This document shows, one piece after another, positions 43,489-54,219 of a stretch of DNA of 64,000 nucleotides (its first letter is position 1; the number at the start of each line of letters is the position of its first letter). A program made the position numbers and the translations under genes. Source of the stretch: a bacterium (GTDB lineage Bacteria; Actinomycetota; Acidimicrobiia; Spongiisociales; UBA5794); the NCBI GenBank assembly GCA_024228555.1, contig JAAETI010000304.1:1-64000 (forward strand), read 5' to 3'. Below the pieces are notes generated by a model. The model was given only the letters and a program-made list of their open reading frames with translations. It was not told the DNA's origin and searched no databases.

Positions 43489-45324
43489 ATGTGGATGTAC
43501 GACTCGTACTCACAGGATTTTGAACCGACAGTCGCGGGTGCGGCTTGGCAGTACAGATGGTTGGTGCTGTTCCTGGCCCTCGGTTTTGCCGGGCTCGGAT
43601 GGCTGTTGGCGAGCAATCGCGAGGCCTACACCGCCACTGCCGTGATTCTTGTCGAAGATCCACGTTCGTCGAACCTATTCGATGGGGGCACAGTCGGCTC
43701 GCCCGAGCGTTATGTGCGAAGCCAGGCTGAGATCATGTCGTCGTTGTCTGTCGCGCAACGAGCGAGTGAGATTGCAGCACACGCCGATCCGTCGGTGCTT
43801 ATCACGGCTGACGAGATCAGCGCACAGGGCCTTGCCATTGATTCGGATGAAGACAGCAGCCTCATCCGTATTTCCTATACAGCGGAGAATCCGTCGGATG
43901 CCGTTGAGGTGGTGAACTCCGTTTCCGTCGCCTATCAAGAATTGGGTCGTGAACTGGCGATCAGTGAATATGAGAGCGTCCTTCAGGAGCTGGATCTGCT
44001 AATCGTGCAGCTGACTATCGATGGGCAGGATCTCCAAGATGAATTGCGCCGCCTTCGCACCAGCGATGCTGAGCGGCTGGCGATCCAAGATCAACTCGAG
44101 GGAGCAATTTCCCGTCTTCTGTTGCTGGAGACCACTCCACTAAACGGAACGCCGGAGGACTACGCACAGACTGCGGCAGAACTCAGCGAGATTGGGCTGC
44201 AGATAGCGACTCTTCGTGCGGCTCTGGCCAACCAGGCTGACGACCCTGCAATCCAGGTGCTTGAAGCACAGAGCACCGATGTGCAGAACCGGATCATCAG
44301 TTTGCAAGAGGTTCGCGATCAGCGTGCGGTCGATGCTCAGCTCATCAGCAGCGGAGTGGTGTTCTACGACCCGGCCGTTGAAGGAATTGCCTCCAGCGCG
44401 GCGACTCTTGTCGTTTTTGGTTTCTTGATGGGCTCAGTGTTGGGGGCGGCAATGGCGGTGCCCTTGGCGAGACGTCGTCGTCGCTTCAGCTCTCGGATCG
44501 AACCGGAGTCCGCCCTCGGGGCTCCGCTCCTTGCCGACATCCCCTCATTCTTCGAAGAGCGTCTGTCCACCAATTTGCCTGCGGTTGAGGCATCGGCTAG
44601 CGCCGCCGCCGAGTCCTTCCGTTTCGTGGCATCCGCGATCGCCCTGCAACGCGACCGTGCCTTCGGCGACGAAGAGGGTCCCGCCTTCAAAACAGTCGTT
44701 GTCACCTCAACATCCGTTTCTGAAGGTAAGACCACAGTCATCGCCAATACCGCCTTTGCTGCTGCTCGCGAGGGAAGTCGGGTGCTGGTCATCGATGCCG
44801 ACTTTGCCGACCAGGGCCTCACCAGGTTGATGGTGGGCTCCGCGATCCCCGAGGCTGGGCTTGCCGAGGTGGTGACCGGGATCGCGACACTCGATGATGC
44901 GCTGGTTTCGGTGCCGATGGAAGACGCCGGTTCGGTTGATCTGCTGCACGGCGGCAAGGTTGTCACCTCAGCGTTCGATCTGCTGTCGTCGGGCGCCGTC
45001 GAGGGCATCTTCGCCGAACTCGCCAAGCGCTATAACTTGATCCTGATCGACGGGCCACCGTTGCCGCGGGTGGCGTATTCGACAACGTTGGTGCGTCTTG
45101 CCGACCGGGCGCTCGTGGTCGTCGCTCATGGTGAGGACATCCGCGGCACCCAGGAGTTGCGTCGTCAGCTGAACCTCATCGAGACACCGGTTATGGGTTA
45201 CGTATACAACCTTGCGCCGCTACGTCCTGAGATGGCCCTTGCCGTTGGGTCGACCCGACCGTCGCGTGATCGATCGCAGGTCTCCGACGAGGTAGCTGAT
45301 GACGATGAGGCAGACGACGCCTAG
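43489..45324 (+). CDS. Wzz/BY-kinase fusion, copy 2, intact Walker A
   Basis: A 611-residue polysaccharide co-polymerase and bacterial tyrosine kinase. A membrane helix lies at 22-42, an extracytoplasmic coiled-coil region at 60-270, a second helix at about 300-325, and then the CpsD/CapB-like P-loop ATPase with Walker A SEGKTT (Lys414), Walker A' LVIDADF and Walker B LILIDGPPL. There is no C-terminal tyrosine cluster; the tail is acidic (DEVADDDEADDA). It controls chain length and export of the glycan. It is a paralogue of the copy at 20555, which lacks the Lys. It is followed by asnS on the same strand after 71 bases. Confidence 0.9.
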   Translation: MWMYDSYSQDFEPTVAGAAWQYRWLVLFLALGFAGLGWLLASNREAYTATAVILVEDPRSSNLFDGGTVGSPERYVRSQAEIMSSLSVAQRASEIAAHADPSVLITADEISAQGLAIDSDEDSSLIRISYTAENPSDAVEVVNSVSVAYQELGRELAISEYESVLQELDLLIVQLTIDGQDLQDELRRLRTSDAERLAIQDQLEGAISRLLLLETTPLNGTPEDYAQTAAELSEIGLQIATLRAALANQADDPAIQVLEAQSTDVQNRIISLQEVRDQRAVDAQLISSGVVFYDPAVEGIASSAATLVVFGFLMGSVLGAAMAVPLARRRRRFSSRIEPESALGAPLLADIPSFFEERLSTNLPAVEASASAAAESFRFVASAIALQRDRAFGDEEGPAFKTVVVTSTSVSEGKTTVIANTAFAAAREGSRVLVIDADFADQGLTRLMVGSAIPEAGLAEVVTGIATLDDALVSVPMEDAGSVDLLHGGKVVTSAFDLLSSGAVEGIFAELAKRYNLILIDGPPLPRVAYSTTLVRLADRALVVVAHGEDIRGTQELRRQLNLIETPVMGYVYNLAPLRPEMALAVGSTRPSRDRSQVSDEVADDDEADDA

Positions 45325-45342
45325 CTGGAAACGCCCTTTGCT

Positions 45343-45358
45343 TTGCGGCTTCTATCCT
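45343..45358 (+). promoter_or_regulatory. promoter element shared with the sugar transferase gene
   Basis: TGCGGCTTCTATCCT is identical to 38274-38288. In both places the T of TATCCT is 43 bases before the start codon (45353 to 45396, 38284 to 38327), which fits a -10 box with a leader of about 30 bases. There is no consensus -35. Confidence 0.4.
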
Positions 45359-45395
45359 TGGCGCAAGAGCACATCCAGATCACCTGTGAGGACTC

Positions 45396-46787
45396 GTGAA
45401 ACGAACGCTGATCAAGCACGTACTCAACTCGTCTGCCGTCGACGAGCCGGTGGAGGTCGCCGGCTGGGTTCGAACCCGGCGTGATTCCAAAGGGGGTTTC
45501 TCCTTTGTTGAAGTGAACGATGGTTCGAGCTTCTCTGGTATCCAGGTCATTGTTCCCGGCGAGCTCGCCAACTACGAGTCCGAGGTGCTCAATCTGACCA
45601 CCGGCAGCGCCGTTGCGATCACCGGTGAACTCGTGGAATCACCAGGTGCAGGGCAGCGGGTTGAGGTCCACGCAACTGAGGTCAAGGTCTACGGACTCGC
45701 CGATCCAGAAGACTATCCGCTCCAGAAGAAGCGGATCTCCTACGAGAAGTTACGCGATATCGCCCATCTTCGGCCGCGAACCAATACGTTCGGAGCTGTC
45801 GCCAGAGTGCGCAACGCCCTGGCGTACGCAACCCACAAGTTCTATCAGGAACGTGACTTTCTCTATCTCCACACCCCGATGATCACCTCGAGCGATGCTG
45901 AGGGGGCGGGGGAGATGTTCCAGGTCACCACTTTGGATGTGGGCGCACCACCCCGCGTTGATGGGCAGGTCGATTACTCAAAGGACTTCTTTGGCAAGCC
46001 GACCTTTCTTACCGTGAGCGGTCAGTTGTCTGCCGAGACCTACGCCAGTGCGCTCGATCGGGTCTATACGTTTGGCCCGACGTTTCGGGCGGAGAACTCG
46101 AATACCCGCCGTCACCTCGCTGAGTTTTGGATGATCGAACCGGAGCTTGCGTTTGCAGACTTGTCCGACAACGCCGATCTAGCCGAGGACTACATCCGCT
46201 ACATGTTCCAGCATGTGCTCGACAACTGTCTCGACGACCTCGAGTTCTTCAACAAGTGGGTCGAGGAAGGGGTCTTGGATCGGCTCCATGCGATCGTCGA
46301 TTCCGAGTTTCGCCGGATTACGTACACCGAGGCGATTGCCGCTCTCGAGGGTGCCGCTGCTTCGTTTGAGTTCCCCGTCAGCTGGGGAGCTGACCTGCAG
46401 TCAGAGCACGAGAGATATCTGACCGAGGTTGTCTTCGACCAGCCGGTGGTGGTTACCGACTATCCGAAGGACATCAAGGCTTTCTACATGCGGCGCAACG
46501 ATGATGGCAAGACGGTCGCTGCCATGGATGTCTTGCTGCCAGGGGTGGGAGAGATCGTTGGTGGAAGCCAGCGCGAGGAACGCCACGACGTGCTGCTCGA
46601 GTCCATCACCGAGAAGGGTCTGCCTCTTGATGAATACTGGTGGTATCTCGACTTGCGACGCTTTGGATCGGTACCTCACGCTGGGTTCGGTCTCGGGTTC
46701 GGCCGGATCGTCCAGTTCGTGACCGGGATGCAAAACATCCGAGACGTCATCCCGTATCCGCGCACGCCAAACAGTGCCGAGTTCTAG
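45396..46787 (+). CDS. asnS: asparaginyl-tRNA synthetase
   Basis: A 463-residue class IIb synthetase. The N-terminal OB-fold anticodon domain has [20 protein letters not shown] (typical AsnRS start). The catalytic core has motif 2 [21 protein letters not shown] (key [14 protein letters not shown]) and motif 3 [29 protein letters not shown] is the AsnRS form, unlike AspRS. GTG 45396 is preceded by GAGGA. It charges tRNA-Asn; no gatCAB is needed for this step. It is a housekeeping gene within the polysaccharide region. Confidence 0.95.
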   Translation: MKRTLIKHVLNSSAVDEPVEVAGWVRTRRDSKGGFSFVEVNDGSSFSGIQVIVPGELANYESEVLNLTTGSAVAITGELVESPGAGQRVEVHATEVKVYGLADPEDYPLQKKRISYEKLRDIAHLRPRTNTFGAVARVRNALAYATHKFYQERDFLYLHTPMITSSDAEGAGEMFQVTTLDVGAPPRVDGQVDYSKDFFGKPTFLTVSGQLSAETYASALDRVYTFGPTFRAENSNTRRHLAEFWMIEPELAFADLSDNADLAEDYIRYMFQHVLDNCLDDLEFFNKWVEEGVLDRLHAIVDSEFRRITYTEAIAALEGAAASFEFPVSWGADLQSEHERYLTEVVFDQPVVVTDYPKDIKAFYMRRNDDGKTVAAMDVLLPGVGEIVGGSQREERHDVLLESITEKGLPLDEYWWYLDLRRFGSVPHAGFGLGFGRIVQFVTGMQNIRDVIPYPRTPNSAEF

Positions 46788-46796
46788 ATAGCGTTG

Positions 46797-47726
46797 CTAC
46801 TGGTGGTTTTCCCACCAGCCGATTGTCTTGGTCAGACCCTCTTCGAGAGCGGTGCCCGCCTCGAAATCGAAGAGCTGGGCTGCCTTGGTGGTGTCCAGCT
46901 TGCGACGGGGTTGGCCGTCGGGCTTGGTGGTATCCCAAACAACATTGCCTTCGTATCGGGTCAATTTGGCGATTAGCTCGACTAGCTCACGGATTGTGAT
47001 TTCGTGGCTGGTGCCGACATTGACCGGCTGGTCGCCGTTGAACATCTCGGTTGCGGACACGATTGCCCGAGCGGCGTCCTCGACATAGAGGAACTCACGT
47101 GAAGCGGACCCCGTGCCCCATGCAGCTACTTCCGGCGCATTCTCATCGCGGGCGGTGATGAACTTGCGGATGAGGGCGGGTATGACGTGCGAGGTCTCGA
47201 GATCGAAATTGTCGCGAGGCCCATACAGGTTGACCGGCAGGAGGTAGATCCCGTTGAGCCCGTATTGCTGGCGATATGCCTGCAACATGACCAAGAGACT
47301 CTTCTTGGCGACGCCGTACGGGGCGTTGGTCTCCTCTGGGTATCCGTTCCACAAGTCTTCCTCGCGGAACGGAACAGGGGCAAACTTCGGGTAGGCGCAT
47401 ACGGTGCCGACCTGGACAAACTTCTCCAGGCGCTGTCGGCGAGCCTCTTCGATGAGGTGAAGCCCCATGGCCATGTTTGCGTAGAAGTAACGACCGGGAT
47501 TGGATCGGTTGGCGCCGATGCCGCCGACCTCAGCGGCCAGGTGGATAACCAAATCAGGGTTGGCGTCGGCGTACAGCTGGCGAACAGCGTCTTGTTCGGT
47601 CAGGTCGTAGTCGGCCCTTCTTGGGATGAAGAGCTCGCCGGCTCCAGCGGCCTCGAGCTGTCCACACAGAAACGAGCCAAGGAAGCCGGCGCCACCGGTC
47701 ACGACGATTCGCTTGTCGGCAATCAC
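46797..47726 (-). CDS. fcl: GDP-L-fucose synthase
   Basis: A 309-residue extended SDR that converts GDP-4-keto-6-deoxy-mannose to GDP-L-fucose (epimerase and NADPH-dependent reductase). [10 protein letters not shown] is the nucleotide loop, and [16 protein letters not shown] and the YGVAKK catalytic pair ([11 protein letters not shown]) are diagnostic of WcaG/Fcl. GTG 47726 overlaps the stop of gmd by 4 bases. Gmd and Fcl together make GDP-fucose from GDP-mannose. Confidence 0.95.
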   Translation of the reverse strand: MIADKRIVVTGGAGFLGSFLCGQLEAAGAGELFIPRRADYDLTEQDAVRQLYADANPDLVIHLAAEVGGIGANRSNPGRYFYANMAMGLHLIEEARRQRLEKFVQVGTVCAYPKFAPVPFREEDLWNGYPEETNAPYGVAKKSLLVMLQAYRQQYGLNGIYLLPVNLYGPRDNFDLETSHVIPALIRKFITARDENAPEVAAWGTGSASREFLYVEDAARAIVSATEMFNGDQPVNVGTSHEITIRELVELIAKLTRYEGNVVWDTTKPDGQPRRKLDTTKAAQLFDFEAGTALEEGLTKTIGWWENHQ

Positions 47727-48763
47727 CGACCGGCTCCGTTCCACTCGATGCTCTTGAGGCCTGCGTCGACAAGGGTCCTTTCCTGCTTCGCCAACTCGAG
47801 ATCCGACTCGACCATCATCTCGACAAGCTCATCGAATCTGACCTTCGGTGTCCAGCCGAGTTCCTTGCGGGCCTTGCTGGCATCACCTTCGAGCAACTCG
47901 ACCTCCGCGGGGCGCATGTAGCGGGGATCGAACTCGACGTGCTTCTCCCAGTCGAGGTCGAGCAGTTCAAACGTCTTGTGGGCGAACTCCCGCACGGAGT
48001 GTCGCTCACCGGTTGCGATTACGTAATCGTCCGGCTCGTCTTGCTGGAGAATCAGCCACATGGCCTCGGTGTAGTCACCGGCAAAGCCCCAGTCACGCTC
48101 GGCGTCCAGGTTGCCGAGGTATAGCTTGCGTTGCAGCCCGAGCTTGATCCGGGTGGCGGCTCGTGTGATCTTGCGGGTGACGAACGTCTCGCCACGTCGT
48201 GGTGACTCGTGGTTGAACAAGATCCCGCTGCAGGCGTACATGTCGTAGGCCTCGCGGTAGTTGACCGCCTGCCAGAAGCTGTAGACCTTGCCGACCGCAT
48301 AGGGAGAGCGCGGGTGGAACGGTGTTGTCTCTGATTGAGGTGTTTCCACCACCTTGCCGTACATCTCTGACGACGAGGCCTGATAGAAGCGGATCTTGGG
48401 ATTGGTCATCCGGATCGCCTCGAGCATCCGTAGCGTCCCCAGCGCGACGACGTCTGCGGTGTAGATCGGGTTTTGGAAAGAGACGGCCACGTGGCTCTGT
48501 GCCCCGAGGTTGTACACCTCGTGCGGGTCGACATCCTGCATCAGCCTGCTCAGGCCGTTGCCGTCTGCAAGGTCTCCGTAGTGGAGGAACAGCTTGGCGC
48601 TCTCGACGTGAGAATCCAGATAGAGATGGTCGATTCTCTCAGTCGCAAAGGTTGAAGAACGACGGATCAATCCGTGAACCTCGTAACCCTTTTCAATGAG
48701 CTGCTCCGCGAGGTACGAACCGTCCTGGCCGGTGATGCCTGTCACCAAGGCTCGGCGTGTCAT
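47723..48763 (-). CDS. gmd: GDP-mannose 4,6-dehydratase
   Basis: A 346-residue [21 protein letters not shown] is the family's start, HYGDLADG and YNLGAQSHV follow, and SSSEMYGK and [12 protein letters not shown] carry the catalytic residues. The frame extends to 49312, but AAGAGGAGA just before ATG 48763 makes this the start. It makes GDP-4-keto-6-deoxymannose for Fcl. Mannose-1-phosphate would come from the phosphomannomutase at 60313. Confidence 0.96.
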   Translation of the reverse strand: MTRRALVTGITGQDGSYLAEQLIEKGYEVHGLIRRSSTFATERIDHLYLDSHVESAKLFLHYGDLADGNGLSRLMQDVDPHEVYNLGAQSHVAVSFQNPIYTADVVALGTLRMLEAIRMTNPKIRFYQASSSEMYGKVVETPQSETTPFHPRSPYAVGKVYSFWQAVNYREAYDMYACSGILFNHESPRRGETFVTRKITRAATRIKLGLQRKLYLGNLDAERDWGFAGDYTEAMWLILQQDEPDDYVIATGERHSVREFAHKTFELLDLDWEKHVEFDPRYMRPAEVELLEGDASKARKELGWTPKVRFDELVEMMVESDLELAKQERTLVDAGLKSIEWNGAGR

Positions 48764-48905
48764 GACATTGTCTCCTCTTCTATGACAGCGATGTCCCTGC
48801 CGCTGTCTCCTGGTCCCATGTGATTGCCGTCCCCGCAATCGACGACGCGGGCTGAATCTAGCGCCACTCAGTGACCAGCGGTACGGGTGATTGACCTCAA
48901 ATGGT

Positions 48906-49793
48906 TTACGAGTCGAGATCTTCGATGGTCTTTGGCCAGTCATCTTTGAGGAGCCGGGACAGCGACCGGTCGGCAAGGATTCGCCCCTCGGTCTGACACT
49001 CAGGGCAGTAGTTCGTTTCTCGTGATGCATAGACGATGCGTTGCACCGCGGTCCCGCAGACGGGACAAGGCTCGCCGTACTTGCCGTGCACAGCCATTTT
49101 CGGGTGAAACGCCGTGACCTTCTTCGGAAAACCGTCACCCGTTTCCTCGCGTCGGATCTCCGTCCACTCATCGAGGATCTCTTTGGATGCGACGAACAGT
49201 CGATTGATCTCGGACTCAGATAGGTTGGTGTTCGTCTGCATCGGAGAGAGCTTGGCCCGATGCAGAATCTCATCTGCAAACGCTCCACCGATGCCGGAAA
49301 TGAACCGGGCATCGGTCAGTGCTCGCTTCAGCGTGTGGCGCTCAGCATTGAGCGCAGAGGCGAACTCATCAGGGCTGGCTTCGCTGAGTTCGAGACCGCC
49401 CGGGTCGAGCTCGGCGAGGGCTTCTTCGCCGCGGACCACGTGGAGCGATGCCCGCCGCTTGGTGCCTGCCTCGGTGAGAAGGAGCGTTCCATCGGTGAAG
49501 TCAAAGGCCGCCAGCCCGATCTTGCCGGGGATCTGCTTGCGCTCCTCGTGCCAATGCAATCGACCGGCAACCATCAGATGTAGGACGACGAACAGGTCGT
49601 TGGGGAACGCAAAGACGATGCGCTTCCCTATGCGCCGCAACCCGGTTACCTGTTTGCCGAACACCGCGTCAAGGGGAGGGTCGTAGGTGCGCAGTGACGA
49701 GAACGACTTCACCCGGACCGTCTCGAGGGTCGTGTTGGTGATGCGCGTATCCATGGCATCGATGTAGGAGACAATCTCGGGTAGTTCAGGCAT
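48906..49793 (-). CDS. Fpg/Nei-family DNA glycosylase
   Basis: A 295-residue base-excision-repair glycosylase/AP lyase. It begins MPELPE with catalytic Pro1 and Glu2 after Met removal, which fixes the start at ATG 49793. The central helix-two-turn-helix has [21 protein letters not shown]. The C-terminal zinc finger is [11 protein letters not shown]...CPEC. It is a MutM/Fpg or Nei type; the fine specificity (8-oxoG or oxidised pyrimidine) cannot be told. One base separates it from the cofE stop, so it is likely in the cof operon. Confidence 0.92.
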   Translation of the reverse strand: MPELPEIVSYIDAMDTRITNTTLETVRVKSFSSLRTYDPPLDAVFGKQVTGLRRIGKRIVFAFPNDLFVVLHLMVAGRLHWHEERKQIPGKIGLAAFDFTDGTLLLTEAGTKRRASLHVVRGEEALAELDPGGLELSEASPDEFASALNAERHTLKRALTDARFISGIGGAFADEILHRAKLSPMQTNTNLSESEINRLFVASKEILDEWTEIRREETGDGFPKKVTAFHPKMAVHGKYGEPCPVCGTAVQRIVYASRETNYCPECQTEGRILADRSLSRLLKDDWPKTIEDLDS

Positions 49794-49794
49794 G

Positions 49795-50496
49795 TCAGCG
49801 GAACATGTCTTCGTTTGCGGGCCGCACCAGATCAGTCGCCCGGTCGGCCCCAGCTGCCCACTGCACACCACGTACAACGGCAATCGGGATCTGGGTCGAC
49901 TTGCCCATCGCCAGATCTGCCGCAGCGGCTATCTCGTCGACGATCGCAACCTCGGTCGCCTCCATGATCCTGCCGTTGGCGTCGCCGAGCCCCTTGTAGT
50001 CGTCGATCACCTTCAGGCCCGAGACGCCAATAGCGACATCGGTCTGGCCCCGCCGCCATGGGCGTCCGAAGGTATCACTGATGATCACGGGCACATCTAT
50101 GTCGGTAGCCTGTTGCACTCGCATCCGAATCCCATGAGCGGAGCGGTCGGGATCGATCGGCAGCAACACCGCACGGTCGCCGGTGACGTTTGATCTGTCA
50201 ACGCCGGCGTTCGCACAGATGAACCCGTGCCGAGTCTGGGTAATCACCAGATCGCCGCGGCGACGGATTACGGCTTGTGCCTCGTCTAGGACCGCGGCCC
50301 GGTAGGCGTCGTCGTCGCCGGCATCGATGAAGCGCCCCTCTGCCTTCGATACGATCTTGTGCGTAACGACGAGAACGTCACCCGACCGAAGGTTGGTGCC
50401 GGATTGGTCGATGGCGTCGAGAATCATCTGAGCGACGTCATCGCCCGGCTCAACCTCGGGAATCCCGGTGACGGGGAAGATCTGTACTGAGTTCAC
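49795..50496 (-). CDS. cofE: coenzyme F420-0:L-glutamate ligase
   Basis: A 233-residue CofE. It adds glutamates to F420-0 with GTP. PVTGIPEVEPGDDVA near the start, VTHKIVSKAEGR, and SDTFGRPWRRGQTDVAIG are family motifs. In Mycobacterium the homologue FbiB has an extra C-terminal nitroreductase-like domain that reduces dehydro-F420-0; that domain is absent here. GTG 50496 overlaps the cofD stop (GTGA). Confidence 0.95.
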   Translation of the reverse strand: MNSVQIFPVTGIPEVEPGDDVAQMILDAIDQSGTNLRSGDVLVVTHKIVSKAEGRFIDAGDDDAYRAAVLDEAQAVIRRRGDLVITQTRHGFICANAGVDRSNVTGDRAVLLPIDPDRSAHGIRMRVQQATDIDVPVIISDTFGRPWRRGQTDVAIGVSGLKVIDDYKGLGDANGRIMEATEVAIVDEIAAAADLAMGKSTQIPIAVVRGVQWAAGADRATDLVRPANEDMFR

Positions 50497-51455
50497 GGGA
50501 CCATCGTATCCACAAGCCACTCGCCAAATTGCAGTCCCTGTACTTTGTCGCTGATCCTGGTGTCGGCGGCGACGACTTGGGTTTCTGCACTACTCAGCTC
50601 CGTGTCGGCGGCGTCGACCCGGTCAACGATCAGCGTGTCCAGCAGCCCCGAATATGACTCCAGAATGCCCGCCGTCCCCGCTGCCATGCCCAAAGAGGTA
50701 ACGACACGGTCCGCGGGTCCTTTGAGCGCCTTGCCGCCAAACAACGGGCTGATGGCGACCACGTTGCCCGCCGCCGCGATAGCCTCCTCAACCCCCGTGA
50801 TCCGGAGTATCGGCCAGATCGATAGTGGTGGGTTGGAAGGGGCAATGACAACAAGGTCCGCCTGGCTGATACGGGCAAGCAGACCCGGCGCCGGCTCGGC
50901 GTCGGCGATGCCGGCGTAGTCGAGGGCGACAGCCTCATCGCGGTGGCCGCGGGTCACGAAGTAGTCCTGGAACGAGAGCCAGGTGCCGTCGTCGATCTGA
51001 ACCCTGGTGCGGATCTTGTCGTTGCTGGCGGGCATCACAGTTGCGGTTGCGCCGAGCTCGGATGCGATCTGCGCCGTCACATCGGCGAGCTGAACACCGT
51101 TGCGGAGAGCTTCGGTTCGGATGAGGCAGTTTGCCAGGTCACGATCGCCAAGCCGGAACGAAGTGTCGATACCGGTTGCGGCCATGGCGTCCATCACCGA
51201 GAACGTGTCGTCTGCGATACCCCAGCCGTGTGGTCCCTCAATGCCGGCCAACGTATAGGTGACCGTATCGAGATCCGCCGCTACGTACGCACCGTACATA
51301 TAATCGTCGTCGCCTACGTTGACGACTACCGTCAATCGTTCTGGTGCGACAACGCCGGAGAGCGCTCTCGCCATGCGGGCGCCACCAACACCACCACAAA
51401 GCACTACTACGTCAATATCGCGATAGATAGGTCTCGACTCCAGAATGCCGCCCAT
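50493..51455 (-). CDS. cofD: 2-phospho-L-lactate (or PEP) transferase, F420 biosynthesis
   Basis: A 320-residue CofD/FbiA homologue that joins Fo with the guanylylated 3-carbon acid to give F420-0 or dehydro-F420-0. VVVLCGGVGGARMA and VNVGDDDYMYG are the family signatures, and IAPSNPPLSIWPIL follows. The start is uncertain. ATG 51455 overlaps the 5' end of the divergent gene; the homology begins about ten residues later and GTG 51404 is another in-frame start. Confidence 0.93.
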   Translation of the reverse strand: MGGILESRPIYRDIDVVVLCGGVGGARMARALSGVVAPERLTVVVNVGDDDYMYGAYVAADLDTVTYTLAGIEGPHGWGIADDTFSVMDAMAATGIDTSFRLGDRDLANCLIRTEALRNGVQLADVTAQIASELGATATVMPASNDKIRTRVQIDDGTWLSFQDYFVTRGHRDEAVALDYAGIADAEPAPGLLARISQADLVVIAPSNPPLSIWPILRITGVEEAIAAAGNVVAISPLFGGKALKGPADRVVTSLGMAAGTAGILESYSGLLDTLIVDRVDAADTELSSAETQVVAADTRISDKVQGLQFGEWLVDTMVP

Positions 51456-54219
51456 GTCATCCCCGGGGAACCCCAAACCAAAGATCGTCGCTGCCGTGCT
51501 TGCGCACGACAGTACCGAGGTTTCGGAGTCCATCTCCCGGGTTCGCAGCCAAGTCTACGGCACCGACCGGATCGTCGTTGTTGGGGCAGGGAGCGGAGGG
51601 AGACATGCCGCAGATGCTGCGGGTGTCGAGTGGATGAGCACGGTGCCAAATCTGCTGGGATCGATTGACTCGTCGATTACACACCTCTGGCTTCTCTACG
51701 CCGGTGCGCTGCCACGGCCCGACGCACTCGCGGCTTTGGTCGACGAGGCGGAGCGGACCGATGCCGCCGTCGCTGGTTCGAAGCTGGTTCATGACGACGA
51801 ACCGGATCGCTTGATCGCTGTCGGCATCGCAACCGATGTTTTCGACGTCCCTTATCTGGGCCTTGACGAAGATGAGATCGACGCTGGCCAGTATGACGTG
51901 GTCCGCGACGTCGCCGCCGTGGCTGGGGTCTCGATGCTGATCCGTCGCGATCTTGCTCGTGGTGTCGGAGGGCCGGATCCAAAGATGACGCCAGAGGCTG
52001 CCGCAATCGACATCTGTCAGCGGGCCCGACTCCGCGGTGCTCGCGTTGTTGTCGTGCCGTCGTCGGAGGTTCTGTTCCCCGCGGATCGATTCCGCACGAC
52101 CGAGTGGCGTGAGGGTGCCGGACGCATCCGAGCCATGTTGAAGGTGTACAGCCTGTTGACTCTCTTGTGGGCGATCCCGATCCGTTTCCTGATCGGTTTG
52201 CTCGAGGCGATCGTGAGTCCGTTCCTCGGGCGTTGGACATTGTTCAACTTCATCCGCGCCTGGCTGTGGAACCTATGGCATCTCCCTTCGCTGCTCAGCG
52301 AGCGTGCCGCGGCGAGAAAAGGCAAAGCGTTCGGAGACGCCGAATTGTTCCGATTCCAGATGCGCGGGTCGGCAAGGCTCTCGGCGATCGGCAGCGAGAT
52401 CGGTGACCGGTTGCGGTCCCGTCTTGATCGCAGTGACAACCTCAGCGTCGCGTCCATCGGCAACGATCTGCGCCAGCCTGCATTCATCGTCGGTGTCCTT
52501 ACCGTCCTCACGTCGCTCATCGCAGTTCGGGCGTTGTGGTCGGCAGGTTGGCCGGCGGTCGGCTTCAGCATGCCCCTACCCGAGTCGGCGCAAGCCGGCA
52601 TCGGTGCCTACGCCGGCGGCTGGAACCCCGCAGGCTTTGGTTCCGTCGAGCAACTCCCGCCACTGGTCGGTCTCGCCGGCGTTGTCCAGTACGTTCTCTT
52701 CGGGTCGCCAACCGCAGCTGCCTGGGCGATGAGCTTGGCGGCAGTCGTCGCCGGGATCTGGGGGACAATCCGATTACTCCGTACGTGGGACATCGAAGTG
52801 GTCGCTGGCTGGGCCGCTGGAATCGTTCTCGTTGCGGGCCCTGCTGCACAGGCGATTGGGGACCGGACTGCAATCGGATACCTGCTCGGGCTGGGCGTCT
52901 TGCCCTGGGCGATCCGAGTGACGTCTGCCCGCTGGCCGTGGAGCTTCGCTCGCAAGCTTGGCCGAATCGCGGCGACTGCATGGGTCATTGGCATGCTTGG
53001 GCTTGTTGCCCCGCCGCTTCTCGTCGTTCCCGCTTTCGTGCTCTTGGTGAGAGGGGTGCTCCGACCGGCAGACGTGAGGGCATGGGGCGCACTCGGGATC
53101 GCCTTGTTGGGAACGGTGATTGCGATTCCTCTCTTGTTGCCGTGGGTTGCGGTTGTCGACATTGGGTCCTACTTGACCAGCGGCTCGGAGTTCTGGACCC
53201 CGAGCCTTGTTCCGCTGTTGGCAATCGCCGCCGCGTTTGTGGCAGGGGCAATCGCCGCACCCGGCCGCAAGCTCGATGCCGTGATTCTCGGCGGCGTCCT
53301 CGTTGGTTCTGGTGCGATCGTGGCCCGTGGACATGACCTGGGTCTGGGTCGCGAGGCGGCCCTGTGTGGCCTGGCTGTCGTCGCCCTCGGGTCTGCTTTT
53401 GTCGTTGGCGGAATCCTCGATGCTTTGCGCTCAGCCGATGTCGCGGGTTGGCGTCGCGTCGTGGCCGGTATCGGTGGTGTGGCGGCTGTCGTCTTGGTGG
53501 CGACCACGGTCTTCCCGCTGTTCGGGGGACGAGCCGGTCTGCCCGCTGATGATTTCGCCGAGCCCTTGCGTTTTACGACGGCTGCGGATGGCGAGGCAAG
53601 CAACTCGCGGATTCTCCTCGTTGGTCCGGAGGCGACGTTGCCGGGTGAATCACGGGTGGTCCGTGGTGCCGCCTACAGGGTGGTCTCCGCGCCAGTTCCC
53701 GGCCTCTGGGAGGCGGAGTTGCCCGAACCGCGGTCAGTAGATGTTGCTCTGGAGGAGCTGCTCGACGCGCTCATCGAGGGTGAGGAATCGCGGGCTGGTG
53801 ACGTTCTTGCTTCGTTTGGGATCCGTTGGGTTGTCGCTACTGGTGAGACCCCGCTTGAAGCAGTCTTTGACGGGCAGTTGGACCTGATCTCGCTTGGCGG
53901 AGCGAAACGCCCCACATTTCTGGTCGACAGCGAACAGCCGGTGCGGGCAATTGCTACGAGTGGCGTTGCTTGGAGCAGGAGCGGCACCGGGTATGAGGGC
54001 GGTGTTGCGGAAGGGGACAGGGTCTTCCTTGCGGAGAGCGCCAATTCCCGGTGGGGAGCCGATCCGTGGGTGCAGTCGGGGTGGGGCAATGAGGTCTCCG
54101 CAGCGACCGGCACCGCCGAATTCAACCCGATCGAGTCACGTCGCAACCAAGCGGTGATGGCGGCGGCCCTGTTTGCCATCCTTGTCGTGTTCTCGGCGTT
54201 TGCGAGGAGACAACGATGA
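51445..54219 (+). CDS. large membrane protein with degenerate GT2-like N-terminus
   Basis: A 924-residue protein. Residues 1-235 resemble a GT2 domain, but where DDD-type metal ligands are expected the sequence reads WLLYAGALPRPDAL, so the catalytic DxD appears to be missing. From about 235 there are about 12 hydrophobic helices up to 700, then a soluble extracytoplasmic segment and a last helix near 905-920. It is followed by DUF5719 with a 4-base overlap; this pair is seen in other actinobacteria. It may help build a wall glycan. ATG 51454 is an alternative start. Confidence 0.75.
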   Translation: MPPMSSPGNPKPKIVAAVLAHDSTEVSESISRVRSQVYGTDRIVVVGAGSGGRHAADAAGVEWMSTVPNLLGSIDSSITHLWLLYAGALPRPDALAALVDEAERTDAAVAGSKLVHDDEPDRLIAVGIATDVFDVPYLGLDEDEIDAGQYDVVRDVAAVAGVSMLIRRDLARGVGGPDPKMTPEAAAIDICQRARLRGARVVVVPSSEVLFPADRFRTTEWREGAGRIRAMLKVYSLLTLLWAIPIRFLIGLLEAIVSPFLGRWTLFNFIRAWLWNLWHLPSLLSERAAARKGKAFGDAELFRFQMRGSARLSAIGSEIGDRLRSRLDRSDNLSVASIGNDLRQPAFIVGVLTVLTSLIAVRALWSAGWPAVGFSMPLPESAQAGIGAYAGGWNPAGFGSVEQLPPLVGLAGVVQYVLFGSPTAAAWAMSLAAVVAGIWGTIRLLRTWDIEVVAGWAAGIVLVAGPAAQAIGDRTAIGYLLGLGVLPWAIRVTSARWPWSFARKLGRIAATAWVIGMLGLVAPPLLVVPAFVLLVRGVLRPADVRAWGALGIALLGTVIAIPLLLPWVAVVDIGSYLTSGSEFWTPSLVPLLAIAAAFVAGAIAAPGRKLDAVILGGVLVGSGAIVARGHDLGLGREAALCGLAVVALGSAFVVGGILDALRSADVAGWRRVVAGIGGVAAVVLVATTVFPLFGGRAGLPADDFAEPLRFTTAADGEASNSRILLVGPEATLPGESRVVRGAAYRVVSAPVPGLWEAELPEPRSVDVALEELLDALIEGEESRAGDVLASFGIRWVVATGETPLEAVFDGQLDLISLGGAKRPTFLVDSEQPVRAIATSGVAWSRSGTGYEGGVAEGDRVFLAESANSRWGADPWVQSGWGNEVSAATGTAEFNPIESRRNQAVMAAALFAILVVFSAFARRQR

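Noticed and set aside
45464-45482. tRNA T-arm-like GGTTCGAACCC
   Set aside because: It lies inside asnS (GWVRTRRD) and no acceptor stem or other arms fit around it. A similar GGTTCGAATC at 22759 is inside the epimerase gene.
47723-49312. 529-residue version of gmd
   Set aside because: The first 183 codons are a featureless extension that overlaps the Fpg/Nei gene; AAGAGGAGA before ATG 48763 marks the true start.
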